Shown piece by piece: positions 1 through 6,527 of a DNA stretch of 26,796 nt (positions are counted from its first letter, which is position 1; each line of letters starts with the position of its first letter). Below the pieces are notes generated by a model, which saw only the letters and a program-made list of their open reading frames with translations, made no database searches and was not told where the DNA came from. The stretch lies in contig CAAGEF010000004.1 of the NCBI GenBank assembly GCA_900768805.1, positions 1 through 26,796 of the forward strand. Direction: 5' to 3'. The DNA is from Clostridia bacterium. Its GTDB lineage: Bacteria; Bacillota; Clostridia; TANB77; CAG-508. The translations under genes were made by a program, and so were the position numbers.

Positions 1-26
1 TTCCCTACACGACGCTCTTCCGATCT
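1..26 (+). other. Illumina TruSeq adapter remnant (not genomic)
   Basis: The first 26 bases match the 3' end of the Illumina TruSeq universal adapter (ending GACGCTCTTCCGATCT) exactly. This is library sequence left on the end of an assembled contig. Genomic sequence therefore starts at about base 27, and the gene that follows is cut by an assembly end rather than by biology. Confidence 0.97.
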
Positions 27-28
27 AG

Positions 29-841
29 GTAAGTGATTTTTTAATTGAACCAATGTGGGCAATAGGATATGTTTTTTGCATATTAAGTATTTTATATAAA
101 TTTATAAAGAAAAGTAAATTTGATCAAATAATGGCATTACAATTTTTTTCTATAATCATTACTGGTATATGGATTCAATGTTTAGAGGGATATATAAGAT
201 ACGGGATTTTTGTTTGTTTTTTATATTGTATAATATTATATTCAAGTATAATACAGTTTTTAGAAAAAAGAAAAATTAAGCTCATTAGGTTAAGAATAAA
301 AATATATTATTATATAATATTTTTGTTCAAAGATGTAAAATATAAAATTAGTAATTACATAAGAGGATTTTCGAAGATTATAAATTGCTGTATAATTGGT
401 ACTTGGATTATAGTTTGTATGGTTATAATAATTGTCAATCTTGATTTTGAAAATATTGAGTATATATTAAAGGATAGAAAAACATCTGATAATATTATAA
501 AAATTGATGGAATTTGGGGAAATACAAAAGATGTGTCTCAATATAGTTCTTTAGTTAGAGATGAAAATACTCCAATGTATAGTTTAGAAAAAAGTTTTTT
601 TGAATCATCAGAAAAAGCTTTGAGAATGTGGTATGATAAGATTTTGAATAATGATATATATGTGATAATAAATTATAAGTATGGAAACATTTATAATAAT
701 AATCAGATAAAAAACCTAAAAGAGAATAATTTTGAAATACAAAAAGTTGTTGATACATATGATTCGAATGATATATCATATATAGATGCTAATCATGTTT
801 GGGTATTGGTAAAAGTAAAATATATAGGAGATGTTAAATGA
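29..841 (+). CDS. C-terminal part of a polytopic membrane protein, 5' truncated
   Basis: The frame is open from base 29. The only upstream stop (26-28) straddles the adapter junction, so the true start is missing. An ATG at 53 lies in frame but has no clear ribosome binding site, and it sits inside a hydrophobic stretch, so it is unlikely to be the start. Counting from that ATG, the protein has hydrophobic segments at about residues 1-15, 26-41 and 47-67, a basic cytoplasmic stretch, a further membrane segment near 109-128, and a polar tail of about 130 residues that ends at 262. This resembles the end of a membrane glycosyltransferase or polymerase, but I do not recognise a family. It overlaps the next gene by ATGA (838-841), which implies translational coupling with the LtaS-like enzyme and perhaps a shared role in envelope polymer synthesis (inference). 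Confidence 0.6.
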   Translation, partial: VSDFLIEPMWAIGYVFCILSILYKFIKKSKFDQIMALQFFSIIITGIWIQCLEGYIRYGIFVCFLYCIILYSSIIQFLEKRKIKLIRLRIKIYYYIIFLFKDVKYKISNYIRGFSKIINCCIIGTWIIVCMVIIIVNLDFENIEYILKDRKTSDNIIKIDGIWGNTKDVSQYSSLVRDENTPMYSLEKSFFESSEKALRMWYDKILNNDIYVIINYKYGNIYNNNQIKNLKENNFEIQKVVDTYDSNDISYIDANHVWVLVKVKYIGDVK

Positions 842-2679
842 ATATTAAACAAGAATTAAAAGAACTAATATTTAAAATTTTAAGTGTTATATTTCCAATC
901 ATAGCATTTGCAATTTTTGATATCATTTTTTGTGTAATAACATTAATTATAAATGAGAAAGCATATTGGGTGGAAAATGGAATAAATATAATAACAATCA
1001 TTATAAATGTTTGTTTTTATATGATTATTTTAGCTCTATCGAAAAAATCATATTTAGCAACAATATTAACATATGTTATGGTATTATTTATATATATAAT
1101 GAATCAAATTAAAGTTATATATACAGAAGAACCTATTACATGTTTTGATTTTAATTTTATAAATAATATAGGTGATTTATATAAATTAGTTCAAGGTTCT
1201 TATATAAAATCTATACTAATTACAATTTTAGGATATTTATTCTGTGGATTTATAATATTTTTTATTATAAAAAAGTTTAGAAAGTACGAGTTTGAAATTA
1301 AAAGTAGAATAACTAGAATTTTTTTGTTTATGGTAGGTTTTCTTGGAATTATTATTCTATTTTTTCAAAATGCTAGTACTAAAGAAGTAATATTAAAAAA
1401 CTTTTATAATTCTACTCAAATCGATGATTTTAATACATACGCGTCAAATTTAACATATTATATGAAATATGGATGTGTTTCTGGATTTTATGGAGTTTAT
1501 TTAAATAGTATATTTTCAGAACCAGAAAATTATTCCGAAAAAGAGTTAAATTTATTGTTAGAAAACGCAAGAAATAATAATATAGATGATAAGAAATTTG
1601 AAAAACCGAATATAGTTTTAGTGTTTTCTGAATCTTTTTGGGATATAAAAAATATAGAAGAAATAAAATTTGATAAAGAAATTACAGAAAATTTTAATAA
1701 TTATAAAAATAAAGGGAAGATTGTTGAATTAGTGTCACCAACTTTTGGAGGAATGTCAGAAAATGTTGCATTTGAATTGATAACAGGAGCTAAATTAAGT
1801 TATTTCCCAACAGGTTATATACCAGTAATGTCTTTATTTAATAGGAATGTAAATCCTCCATCTTTGATTAAAGAATTAAAAAATAATGATTATGTATCTA
1901 AGATTATATTTGGAAAAGATTATTATAATTCTAAAAATACATGGTTAAAATTAGGATTTGATGAATATTACGAATATGAATACGATTCTAGTGAAGAATT
2001 TGTTTCTGATGAAATTATTGCAAATGATATAATAAAAGCATTTGAGAATAAAAGTAAAGAAGAAAAATGGTTCTATATGGTAGAAACTATTGAAAATCAT
2101 ATGCCATATAACGAAGAAAAATATTATGAAAATTGTAATATATCAATAAAGAAATCAGATTTTGATGAAGAACAAAATGAAGTATTATTATCATATGCTC
2201 AAGGAATATATAATGCAGATCAACAATTAAAGAGATTGTATGAATATTTCATATCATATGACGAACCAACAATAATAATATTTTTAGGAGATCATTTACC
2301 AAAATTAGCTACAAATAAAGGATTGTTATATAACGATTCAAAATACTTTGAATATAATAAAAATGAAGATTATTTTTATAAATTATATAATACACAATCT
2401 TTAATATTAAGTAATTATAATGCAGATTTTTCTAATATTCCAGATTGTTTAGGAACAGATTTATTATTAACAACAATCATTAATCAAATGGACTTAGAGA
2501 TATCTGATTATTATAAATGGCTATATTCTACAAAAGATATATTACCAGCATCAAATAAATATATTTCAGTAGATAGTTATAATAATATATATTCTACAGT
2601 AAATCTTGAAGATGATATGCAAAGAATATACAAATTACGAGAATTAATGCAATATAAATTTTTTATAAAAGAAAAGTAA
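838..2679 (+). CDS. LtaS/sulfatase-superfamily membrane phosphotransferase
   Basis: This 613-residue protein has the LtaS layout: five membrane segments (about 11-36, 48-67, 72-89, 122-144, 160-176), then an extracellular alkaline-phosphatase-fold domain starting near 257. By comparison with LtaS, metal ligands are E265 (in SESFWD) and D485/H486 (GDH), with H421 (ENHMPY) as substrate histidine. LtaS enzymes move glycerol-phosphate from phosphatidylglycerol onto a growing polymer or glycan outside the membrane. The nucleophile is normally Thr; here the matching stretch FGGMSENVAFELITG puts Ser307 there. Ser could still act as nucleophile, so activity is plausible but not certain. The gene starts at ATG 838 behind AGGAG (826-830) and overlaps the upstream membrane gene. 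Substrate is unknown: teichoic acid, another glycerol-phosphate polymer or a sugar substituent. Family assignment is firm, exact role is not. Confidence 0.85.
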   Translation: MNIKQELKELIFKILSVIFPIIAFAIFDIIFCVITLIINEKAYWVENGINIITIIINVCFYMIILALSKKSYLATILTYVMVLFIYIMNQIKVIYTEEPITCFDFNFINNIGDLYKLVQGSYIKSILITILGYLFCGFIIFFIIKKFRKYEFEIKSRITRIFLFMVGFLGIIILFFQNASTKEVILKNFYNSTQIDDFNTYASNLTYYMKYGCVSGFYGVYLNSIFSEPENYSEKELNLLLENARNNNIDDKKFEKPNIVLVFSESFWDIKNIEEIKFDKEITENFNNYKNKGKIVELVSPTFGGMSENVAFELITGAKLSYFPTGYIPVMSLFNRNVNPPSLIKELKNNDYVSKIIFGKDYYNSKNTWLKLGFDEYYEYEYDSSEEFVSDEIIANDIIKAFENKSKEEKWFYMVETIENHMPYNEEKYYENCNISIKKSDFDEEQNEVLLSYAQGIYNADQQLKRLYEYFISYDEPTIIIFLGDHLPKLATNKGLLYNDSKYFEYNKNEDYFYKLYNTQSLILSNYNADFSNIPDCLGTDLLLTTIINQMDLEISDYYKWLYSTKDILPASNKYISVDSYNNIYSTVNLEDDMQRIYKLRELMQYKFFIKEK

Positions 2680-2687
2680 TAAAACAA

Positions 2688-2723
2688 GAGACCTAAAACA
2701 AAATACAAAATGTTTTAGGTCTC
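2688..2723 (-). terminator. Intrinsic terminator of the minus-strand RNA
   Basis: A perfect 13-bp inverted repeat, GAGACCTAAAACA (2688-2700) and its complement (2711-2723), surrounds a 10-nt loop. Read on the minus strand it is followed by TTGTTTTA, a usable U-rich tail. On the plus strand it is followed by CTAAAATGACTC, with no U tract. It is therefore oriented for the minus-strand RNA, although it may also slow transcription leaving the gene that ends at 2679. Confidence 0.8.
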
Positions 2724-2741
2724 CTAAAATGACTCTTCCAT
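2724..2741 (-). CDS. Five-codon ORF (MEESF) inside the minus-strand RNA
   Basis: On the minus strand, AAGGAGG (2748-2754) stands 6 nt before ATG (2739-2741), followed by GAA GAG TCA TTT and TAG (2724-2726). The stop codon directly abuts the terminator stem, which begins at 2723. The near-perfect ribosome binding site and spacing are unusual for chance. It could be a leader-type peptide whose translation affects termination, or a free anti-SD-pairing site within a regulatory RNA. No downstream gene exists on this strand. Whether it is translated is not known. Confidence 0.35.
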   Translation of the reverse strand: MEESF

Positions 2742-2947
2742 TAAAATCCTCCTTCTTACTAGATTTAACTATTCTAAAGAAGAAACTAGCTACTAGAAAT
2801 GTTTGAAACGAAAGTTACCAATCAACCTCACAGAACTTTAAAAAAATTCCAAAAACCGTAACTCGGAAACAACTAAGTAACCAAAATAGAATAGCTAGAA
2901 GAGTAAGCTTAAAGAGTAACTAAGTTACAACTTCTAAACTTATATAT

Positions 2948-2976
2948 ATTATATCACACAGTTAACATAAAGTCAA
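2948..2976 (-). promoter_or_regulatory. Near-consensus promoter for the minus-strand RNA
   Basis: On the minus strand TTGACT (2971-2976) and TATAAT (2948-2953) are separated by exactly 17 bp. This is one of the best sigma-A type promoters in the window. It predicts a start near 2941. It points away from clpC, so it cannot serve that gene. Confidence 0.8.
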
Positions 2977-3073
2977 TAAAATTTGGGAAAAAATATATTG
3001 ATTTTATGTTTTTTTATTTAAAAATATGCCCATAATTTATAGTATAAGATTATTTGATTTTGAGGGGGAGAAA

Positions 3074-5503
3074 ATGGTTTATAAATTTACTAAAAGTGGT
3101 GAAAAAGTTTTAGAATACTCAAGTGATATTGCTATAAAAATGGGACATAGTTATATTGGAACAGAGCATTTAATATATGGTTTAAGTAAAGAGAAAAATG
3201 GTGTTGCTGGAAAAGTTTTTGCTAAAAAAAATATAACTCCAGAAATGATTTATGAAAGGATAGAAAATATTATTGGTAAAAACAAGAATAGTAAAAAAAT
3301 AAATCTAGGATTTACACCAAGATTAAAAAGAGTTATAGAAAATGCTTTTGTAGAAGTTAAAAAATATGGTAATGATTATATTGGAACTGAACATCTGCTT
3401 ATTGGTTTGCTTCGTGAAAGTGATAGTATAGGTATTAGAATTTTATATGAACTTGGTTTAGATTCAAACATTATTTTTTCTGAAATTTCTAAAGTTTTAA
3501 ATGAATATGATGAAGAAAAAATGGATAATAATAGAAAAAATTTTGATAGAGGCAGTTATAAAGCAACTCAAACTTTAAATCAATATGGAACTGATTTAAC
3601 AAAACTTGCAATAGAAGGAAAATTAGATCCAGTTATTGGTAGAGATTCAGAAACAGAGAGAATAATTGAAGTCTTGCTTAGAAGAACAAAAAATAATCCA
3701 TGTTTAATTGGAGAACCTGGTGTAGGTAAAACTGCTGTTGTTGAAGGGTTAGCTCAAAAAATAATAAATTTAGATGTTCCTGAAAATTTAAAAGAAAAAA
3801 GAGTTGTTTGTTTAGAGATAAGCTCGATAGTTGCGGGAGCAAAATATAGAGGAGATTTTGAAGAAAGATTAAAAAAGATTTTAAATGAAGTAAAAAAAGT
3901 TGGCGATATTATATTATTTATTGATGAAATTCATACAATTGTGGGAGCAGGTGCTGCTGAAGGTGCAATAGATGCCGCAAATATTTTAAAACCAATTTTA
4001 GCTAGAGGAGAAATGCAATTAATAGGTGCAACAACAATGAGTGAATATAGAAAATATATTGAAAAAGATAGTGCTTTAGAAAGAAGATTTCAGCCAATAA
4101 TAGTAGAAGAACCTGATTCAAAATCAATGTTTTTAATTTTAAAGGGATTAAGAGATAGATATGAAGCTTATCATAATGTACAAATTACTGATGAAGCAAT
4201 ACAAGCATCAATAGAATTGGCTAATAGATATATAACAGAAAGATTTTTTCCAGATAAAGCAATAGATTTAATTGATGAAGCTTCTAGTAAAGCTAGAATG
4301 AAAGCTTTAGAAGAACCAAAAGAGATTAAAGAAATAAAATCAGAAATAGAAAGATTAAATATAGAAAAAGAAAATGCGGTAAATATTCAAAATTTTGAAA
4401 AAGCTGCAAATTTTAGAGATTTAGAACAGAAAAATCAAGAAAAATTAGAACAAATGCAAATATCTTGGCAAGAGAAATTATCGAAACAAGTTATTACTAT
4501 AACTAAAGACGATATTGCTTCTGTTATATCAAGAAATACAGGAATAAAAATTGAAAAAATAAATCAAACTGAAACTCAAAAATTAAAAAATCTAGAAGCA
4601 GATTTGCATAAGAGAATTATTGGTCAAAATTCAGCAGTAGAGGTTTTATCAAAAGCAATCAGAAGTAGCAGAATAGGAATTAAAGATCCTAAAAGACCAA
4701 TTGGTTCGTTTTTGTTTTTAGGCCCTACAGGAGTTGGAAAAACGGAACTTAGTAAGGCTTTAGCAGAAATTGTTTTTGGAAATAGTGATTCTTTAATAAG
4801 ACTTGATATGTCTGAATATATGGAAGCTCATTCTGTTTCTAAAATGATTGGTTCACCTCCTGGATATGTTGGATATGAAGAAGCAGGAGGATTGACTGAA
4901 AAAATTAGAAAAAAACCATACTCAGTTCTTTTATTTGATGAAATTGAAAAAGCTCATTTAGATGTTTTGAATTTATTACTTCAAATTTTAGAAGACGGAA
5001 TATTAACAGATAGCCAAGGAAGACGAGTTGATTTTAAAAATACAATAATAATAATGACCTCTAATATTGGAGCAAATATATTGGTTGGAAATAAAAAGAT
5101 TGGCTTTGATTCTAAAAACGAATATGAAAATCAAGAAAAAATAAAAAAAGATGTAAAAAATGAAATTAAAAATTACTTTAAACCAGAATTTTTAAATAGA
5201 ATTGATGAAATTATTGTATTTGATAAATTAAGTAAAAAGGATTTAAAAGAAATAACAAAAATAATGTTAGAAGAATTAGAACAAAGATTAAAAAACAATA
5301 ATATAAAAATAGCTTTTGAAGAAAATGTAATAGACAAAATAGTAAATGATGTTAAAGAAGAAAATTTTGGTGCAAGACCGATTAGAAGAATTATTAAAAA
5401 TATTATTGAAGATGAACTTACAAAATTTATTTTAGAAAATCCAAATAAGAAAAATATTTTTTGTTTTATTAAAGATGATGAACTGAAAATAGATTCTATT
5501 TAA
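3074..5503 (+). CDS. clpC: ClpC-type AAA+ unfoldase (Clp protease ATPase)
   Basis: Class I Hsp100 ATPase that unfolds proteins and feeds them to ClpP. The ATG at 3074 is preferred over the in-frame ATG at 3026 because GAGGGGGAG (3062-3070) sits just before it and the protein then begins MVYKFTKSGEKVLE, as ClpC does. That gives 809 residues, a normal length. Order: two Clp-N repeats (about 1-145), first AAA+ module with GEPGVGKT (213-220) and Walker B ending DE (280-285), a UVR-like middle segment around KAANFRD (about 443), second AAA+ module with GPTGVGKT (550-557) and LLFDEIE (619-625), and an IGF tripeptide (676-678), the loop that docks on ClpP. In many Firmicutes clpC follows ctsR, mcsA and mcsB; here it stands alone and no CtsR-type repeat is evident upstream. 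I could not pick out a convincing promoter. Confidence 0.96.
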   Translation: MVYKFTKSGEKVLEYSSDIAIKMGHSYIGTEHLIYGLSKEKNGVAGKVFAKKNITPEMIYERIENIIGKNKNSKKINLGFTPRLKRVIENAFVEVKKYGNDYIGTEHLLIGLLRESDSIGIRILYELGLDSNIIFSEISKVLNEYDEEKMDNNRKNFDRGSYKATQTLNQYGTDLTKLAIEGKLDPVIGRDSETERIIEVLLRRTKNNPCLIGEPGVGKTAVVEGLAQKIINLDVPENLKEKRVVCLEISSIVAGAKYRGDFEERLKKILNEVKKVGDIILFIDEIHTIVGAGAAEGAIDAANILKPILARGEMQLIGATTMSEYRKYIEKDSALERRFQPIIVEEPDSKSMFLILKGLRDRYEAYHNVQITDEAIQASIELANRYITERFFPDKAIDLIDEASSKARMKALEEPKEIKEIKSEIERLNIEKENAVNIQNFEKAANFRDLEQKNQEKLEQMQISWQEKLSKQVITITKDDIASVISRNTGIKIEKINQTETQKLKNLEADLHKRIIGQNSAVEVLSKAIRSSRIGIKDPKRPIGSFLFLGPTGVGKTELSKALAEIVFGNSDSLIRLDMSEYMEAHSVSKMIGSPPGYVGYEEAGGLTEKIRKKPYSVLLFDEIEKAHLDVLNLLLQILEDGILTDSQGRRVDFKNTIIIMTSNIGANILVGNKKIGFDSKNEYENQEKIKKDVKNEIKNYFKPEFLNRIDEIIVFDKLSKKDLKEITKIMLEELEQRLKNNNIKIAFEENVIDKIVNDVKEENFGARPIRRIIKNIIEDELTKFILENPNKKNIFCFIKDDELKIDSI

Positions 5504-5536
5504 TTTTTGCAAAAAACCATATTTTCTAATATTGTA

Positions 5537-5565
5537 TTGATTTTTATGCTATTTAATGATATAAA
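5537..5565 (+). promoter_or_regulatory. Candidate promoter for ftsY and the following genes
   Basis: TTGATT (5537-5542), a 17-bp spacer and TATAAA (5560-5565) lie about 48 bp before the ftsY start. No terminator is visible between clpC and this site, so read-through from clpC is also possible. Confidence 0.5.
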
Positions 5566-5612
5566 TTTTAAGAATAAATTGATTTTTGTTTTTAGAAAGG
5601 ATGTTAGAAAAA

Positions 5613-6518
5613 ATGGGTTTTTTTGATAAATTAAAAAGTGGATTAGGAAAAACAAAATCTTCTTTAGGAGATAAAATAAATAATGTTTTTAGTACTTTTA
5701 GAAAAGTAGACGAAGAATTATTAGAAGAATTAGAAGAAGTTTTAATCATGGCTGATATAGGAATGGAAACTTCTGTAAAAATTATAAATAATTTAAGAGA
5801 TAAAATCAAAAAAGAAAAAATAGAAGATGAAGATGATGTAAAAGCAGCATTAAAATCTATAATGCAAGAGATTTTAGATGTTGAAGAACCAAAACTTAAT
5901 TTAGAGACAACTCCATCTGTAATTTTAGTTGTTGGAGTAAATGGTGTTGGAAAAACTACTTCAATAGGAAAAATTGCTAATAGATTAGTTAAAGAAGGAA
6001 AAAAAGTTGTAGTTGCTGCAGCAGATACTTTTAGAGCTGCTGCAGTTGAACAATTAGAAATATGGGCAAAAAGAGCAAATTGTACAATTATAAAAAAAGA
6101 TGAAGGGTCAGATCCTGCATCAGTTGTATATGAAGCTATAAAACAAACAAAAGAGCTTGGCGCAGATGTTTTAATATGTGATACTGCCGGAAGACTTCAT
6201 AATAAAAAATATTTAATGGATGAACTTGCAAAAATAAATAAAGTTATTGATAAAGAATTACCAGATGCTTCAAAAGAAGTATTATTAGTTTTAGATGCTG
6301 AAACTGGACAAAATGCTATTTTACAAGTAAAAGCTTTTAAAGAAACTACAGATATAACAGGTATTGTTCTTACAAAATTAGATGGAACTGCTAAAGGCGG
6401 AGTTGTAGTTGGGATTGTTTCAGAAAATAAGATACCTGTAAAATTTATTGGTGTTGGTGAACAAATGGATGATATGGAAGTATTTAACTCTAAAGAATTT
6501 TTAGATGCAATAATTTAG
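5613..6518 (+). CDS. ftsY: Signal recognition particle receptor FtsY
   Basis: SRP GTPase that receives ribosome-SRP complexes at the membrane and hands them to SecYEG. The ATG at 5613 gives the typical opening MGFFDKLKSGLGKTKSS; an upstream in-frame TTG (5586) and ATG (5601) fit less well, the latter overlapping the AAAGG ribosome binding site (5596-5600). The 301-residue protein has a short N domain (about 1-90) and a G domain with GVNGVGKTT (108-116), DTAGR (from 190), TKLD (254-257) and the AKGG closing motif. The long acidic A domain seen in proteobacteria is absent, as usual in Gram-positives. The usual partners ylxM and ffh are not next to it. Its stop codon at 6516-6518 overlaps the AGGAGG of the next gene. 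Confidence 0.96.
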   Translation: MGFFDKLKSGLGKTKSSLGDKINNVFSTFRKVDEELLEELEEVLIMADIGMETSVKIINNLRDKIKKEKIEDEDDVKAALKSIMQEILDVEEPKLNLETTPSVILVVGVNGVGKTTSIGKIANRLVKEGKKVVVAAADTFRAAAVEQLEIWAKRANCTIIKKDEGSDPASVVYEAIKQTKELGADVLICDTAGRLHNKKYLMDELAKINKVIDKELPDASKEVLLVLDAETGQNAILQVKAFKETTDITGIVLTKLDGTAKGGVVVGIVSENKIPVKFIGVGEQMDDMEVFNSKEFLDAII

Positions 6519-6527
6519 GAGGTAGTT

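Larger units (their letters stand above)
2681..2941 (-). ncRNA. Candidate stand-alone structured RNA, family unknown
   Basis: Transcribed leftward from a near-consensus promoter (2948-2976) to an intrinsic terminator (2688-2723), giving about 260 nt. A rod-like fold can be drawn: CTAG 2895-2898 with 2759-2762; an 8-bp helix 2887-2894 with 2769-2776; a large asymmetric internal loop (2871-2886 opposite 2777-2800); 2867-2870 with 2801-2804; 2858-2863 with 2813-2818; and an apical hairpin 2833-2849. A small 5' hairpin lies at 2916-2928. A long rod with a central bubble recalls 6S RNA, but I see no diagnostic 6S sequence. T-box, SRP, RNase P and tmRNA signatures are absent. Near the 3' end is a five-codon ORF with a strong ribosome binding site. 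No minus-strand gene follows, so it is not a conventional leader. Existence as a transcript is fairly well supported; identity is open. Confidence 0.6.

Noticed and set aside
2688..2723. Plus-strand terminator for the LtaS-like gene
   Set aside because: The stem is perfect but lacks a U tract on the plus strand; the tail is only present on the minus strand.
2681..2941. T-box, SRP RNA, RNase P RNA, tmRNA or tracrRNA
   Set aside because: The T-box consensus, the conserved SRP and RNase P core words, a tRNA-like end with a tag ORF, and any CRISPR-Cas context are all missing.
2961..3010. CtsR or CIRCE operator upstream of clpC
   Set aside because: Only a single AGTCAAT half-like word is present, and it is the -35 of the minus-strand promoter. 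No tandem heptamer or CIRCE inverted repeat is seen.
5504..5520. Terminator after clpC formed by TTTTTGCAAAAAA
   Set aside because: The palindrome is tiny, has no loop and no U tract after it.
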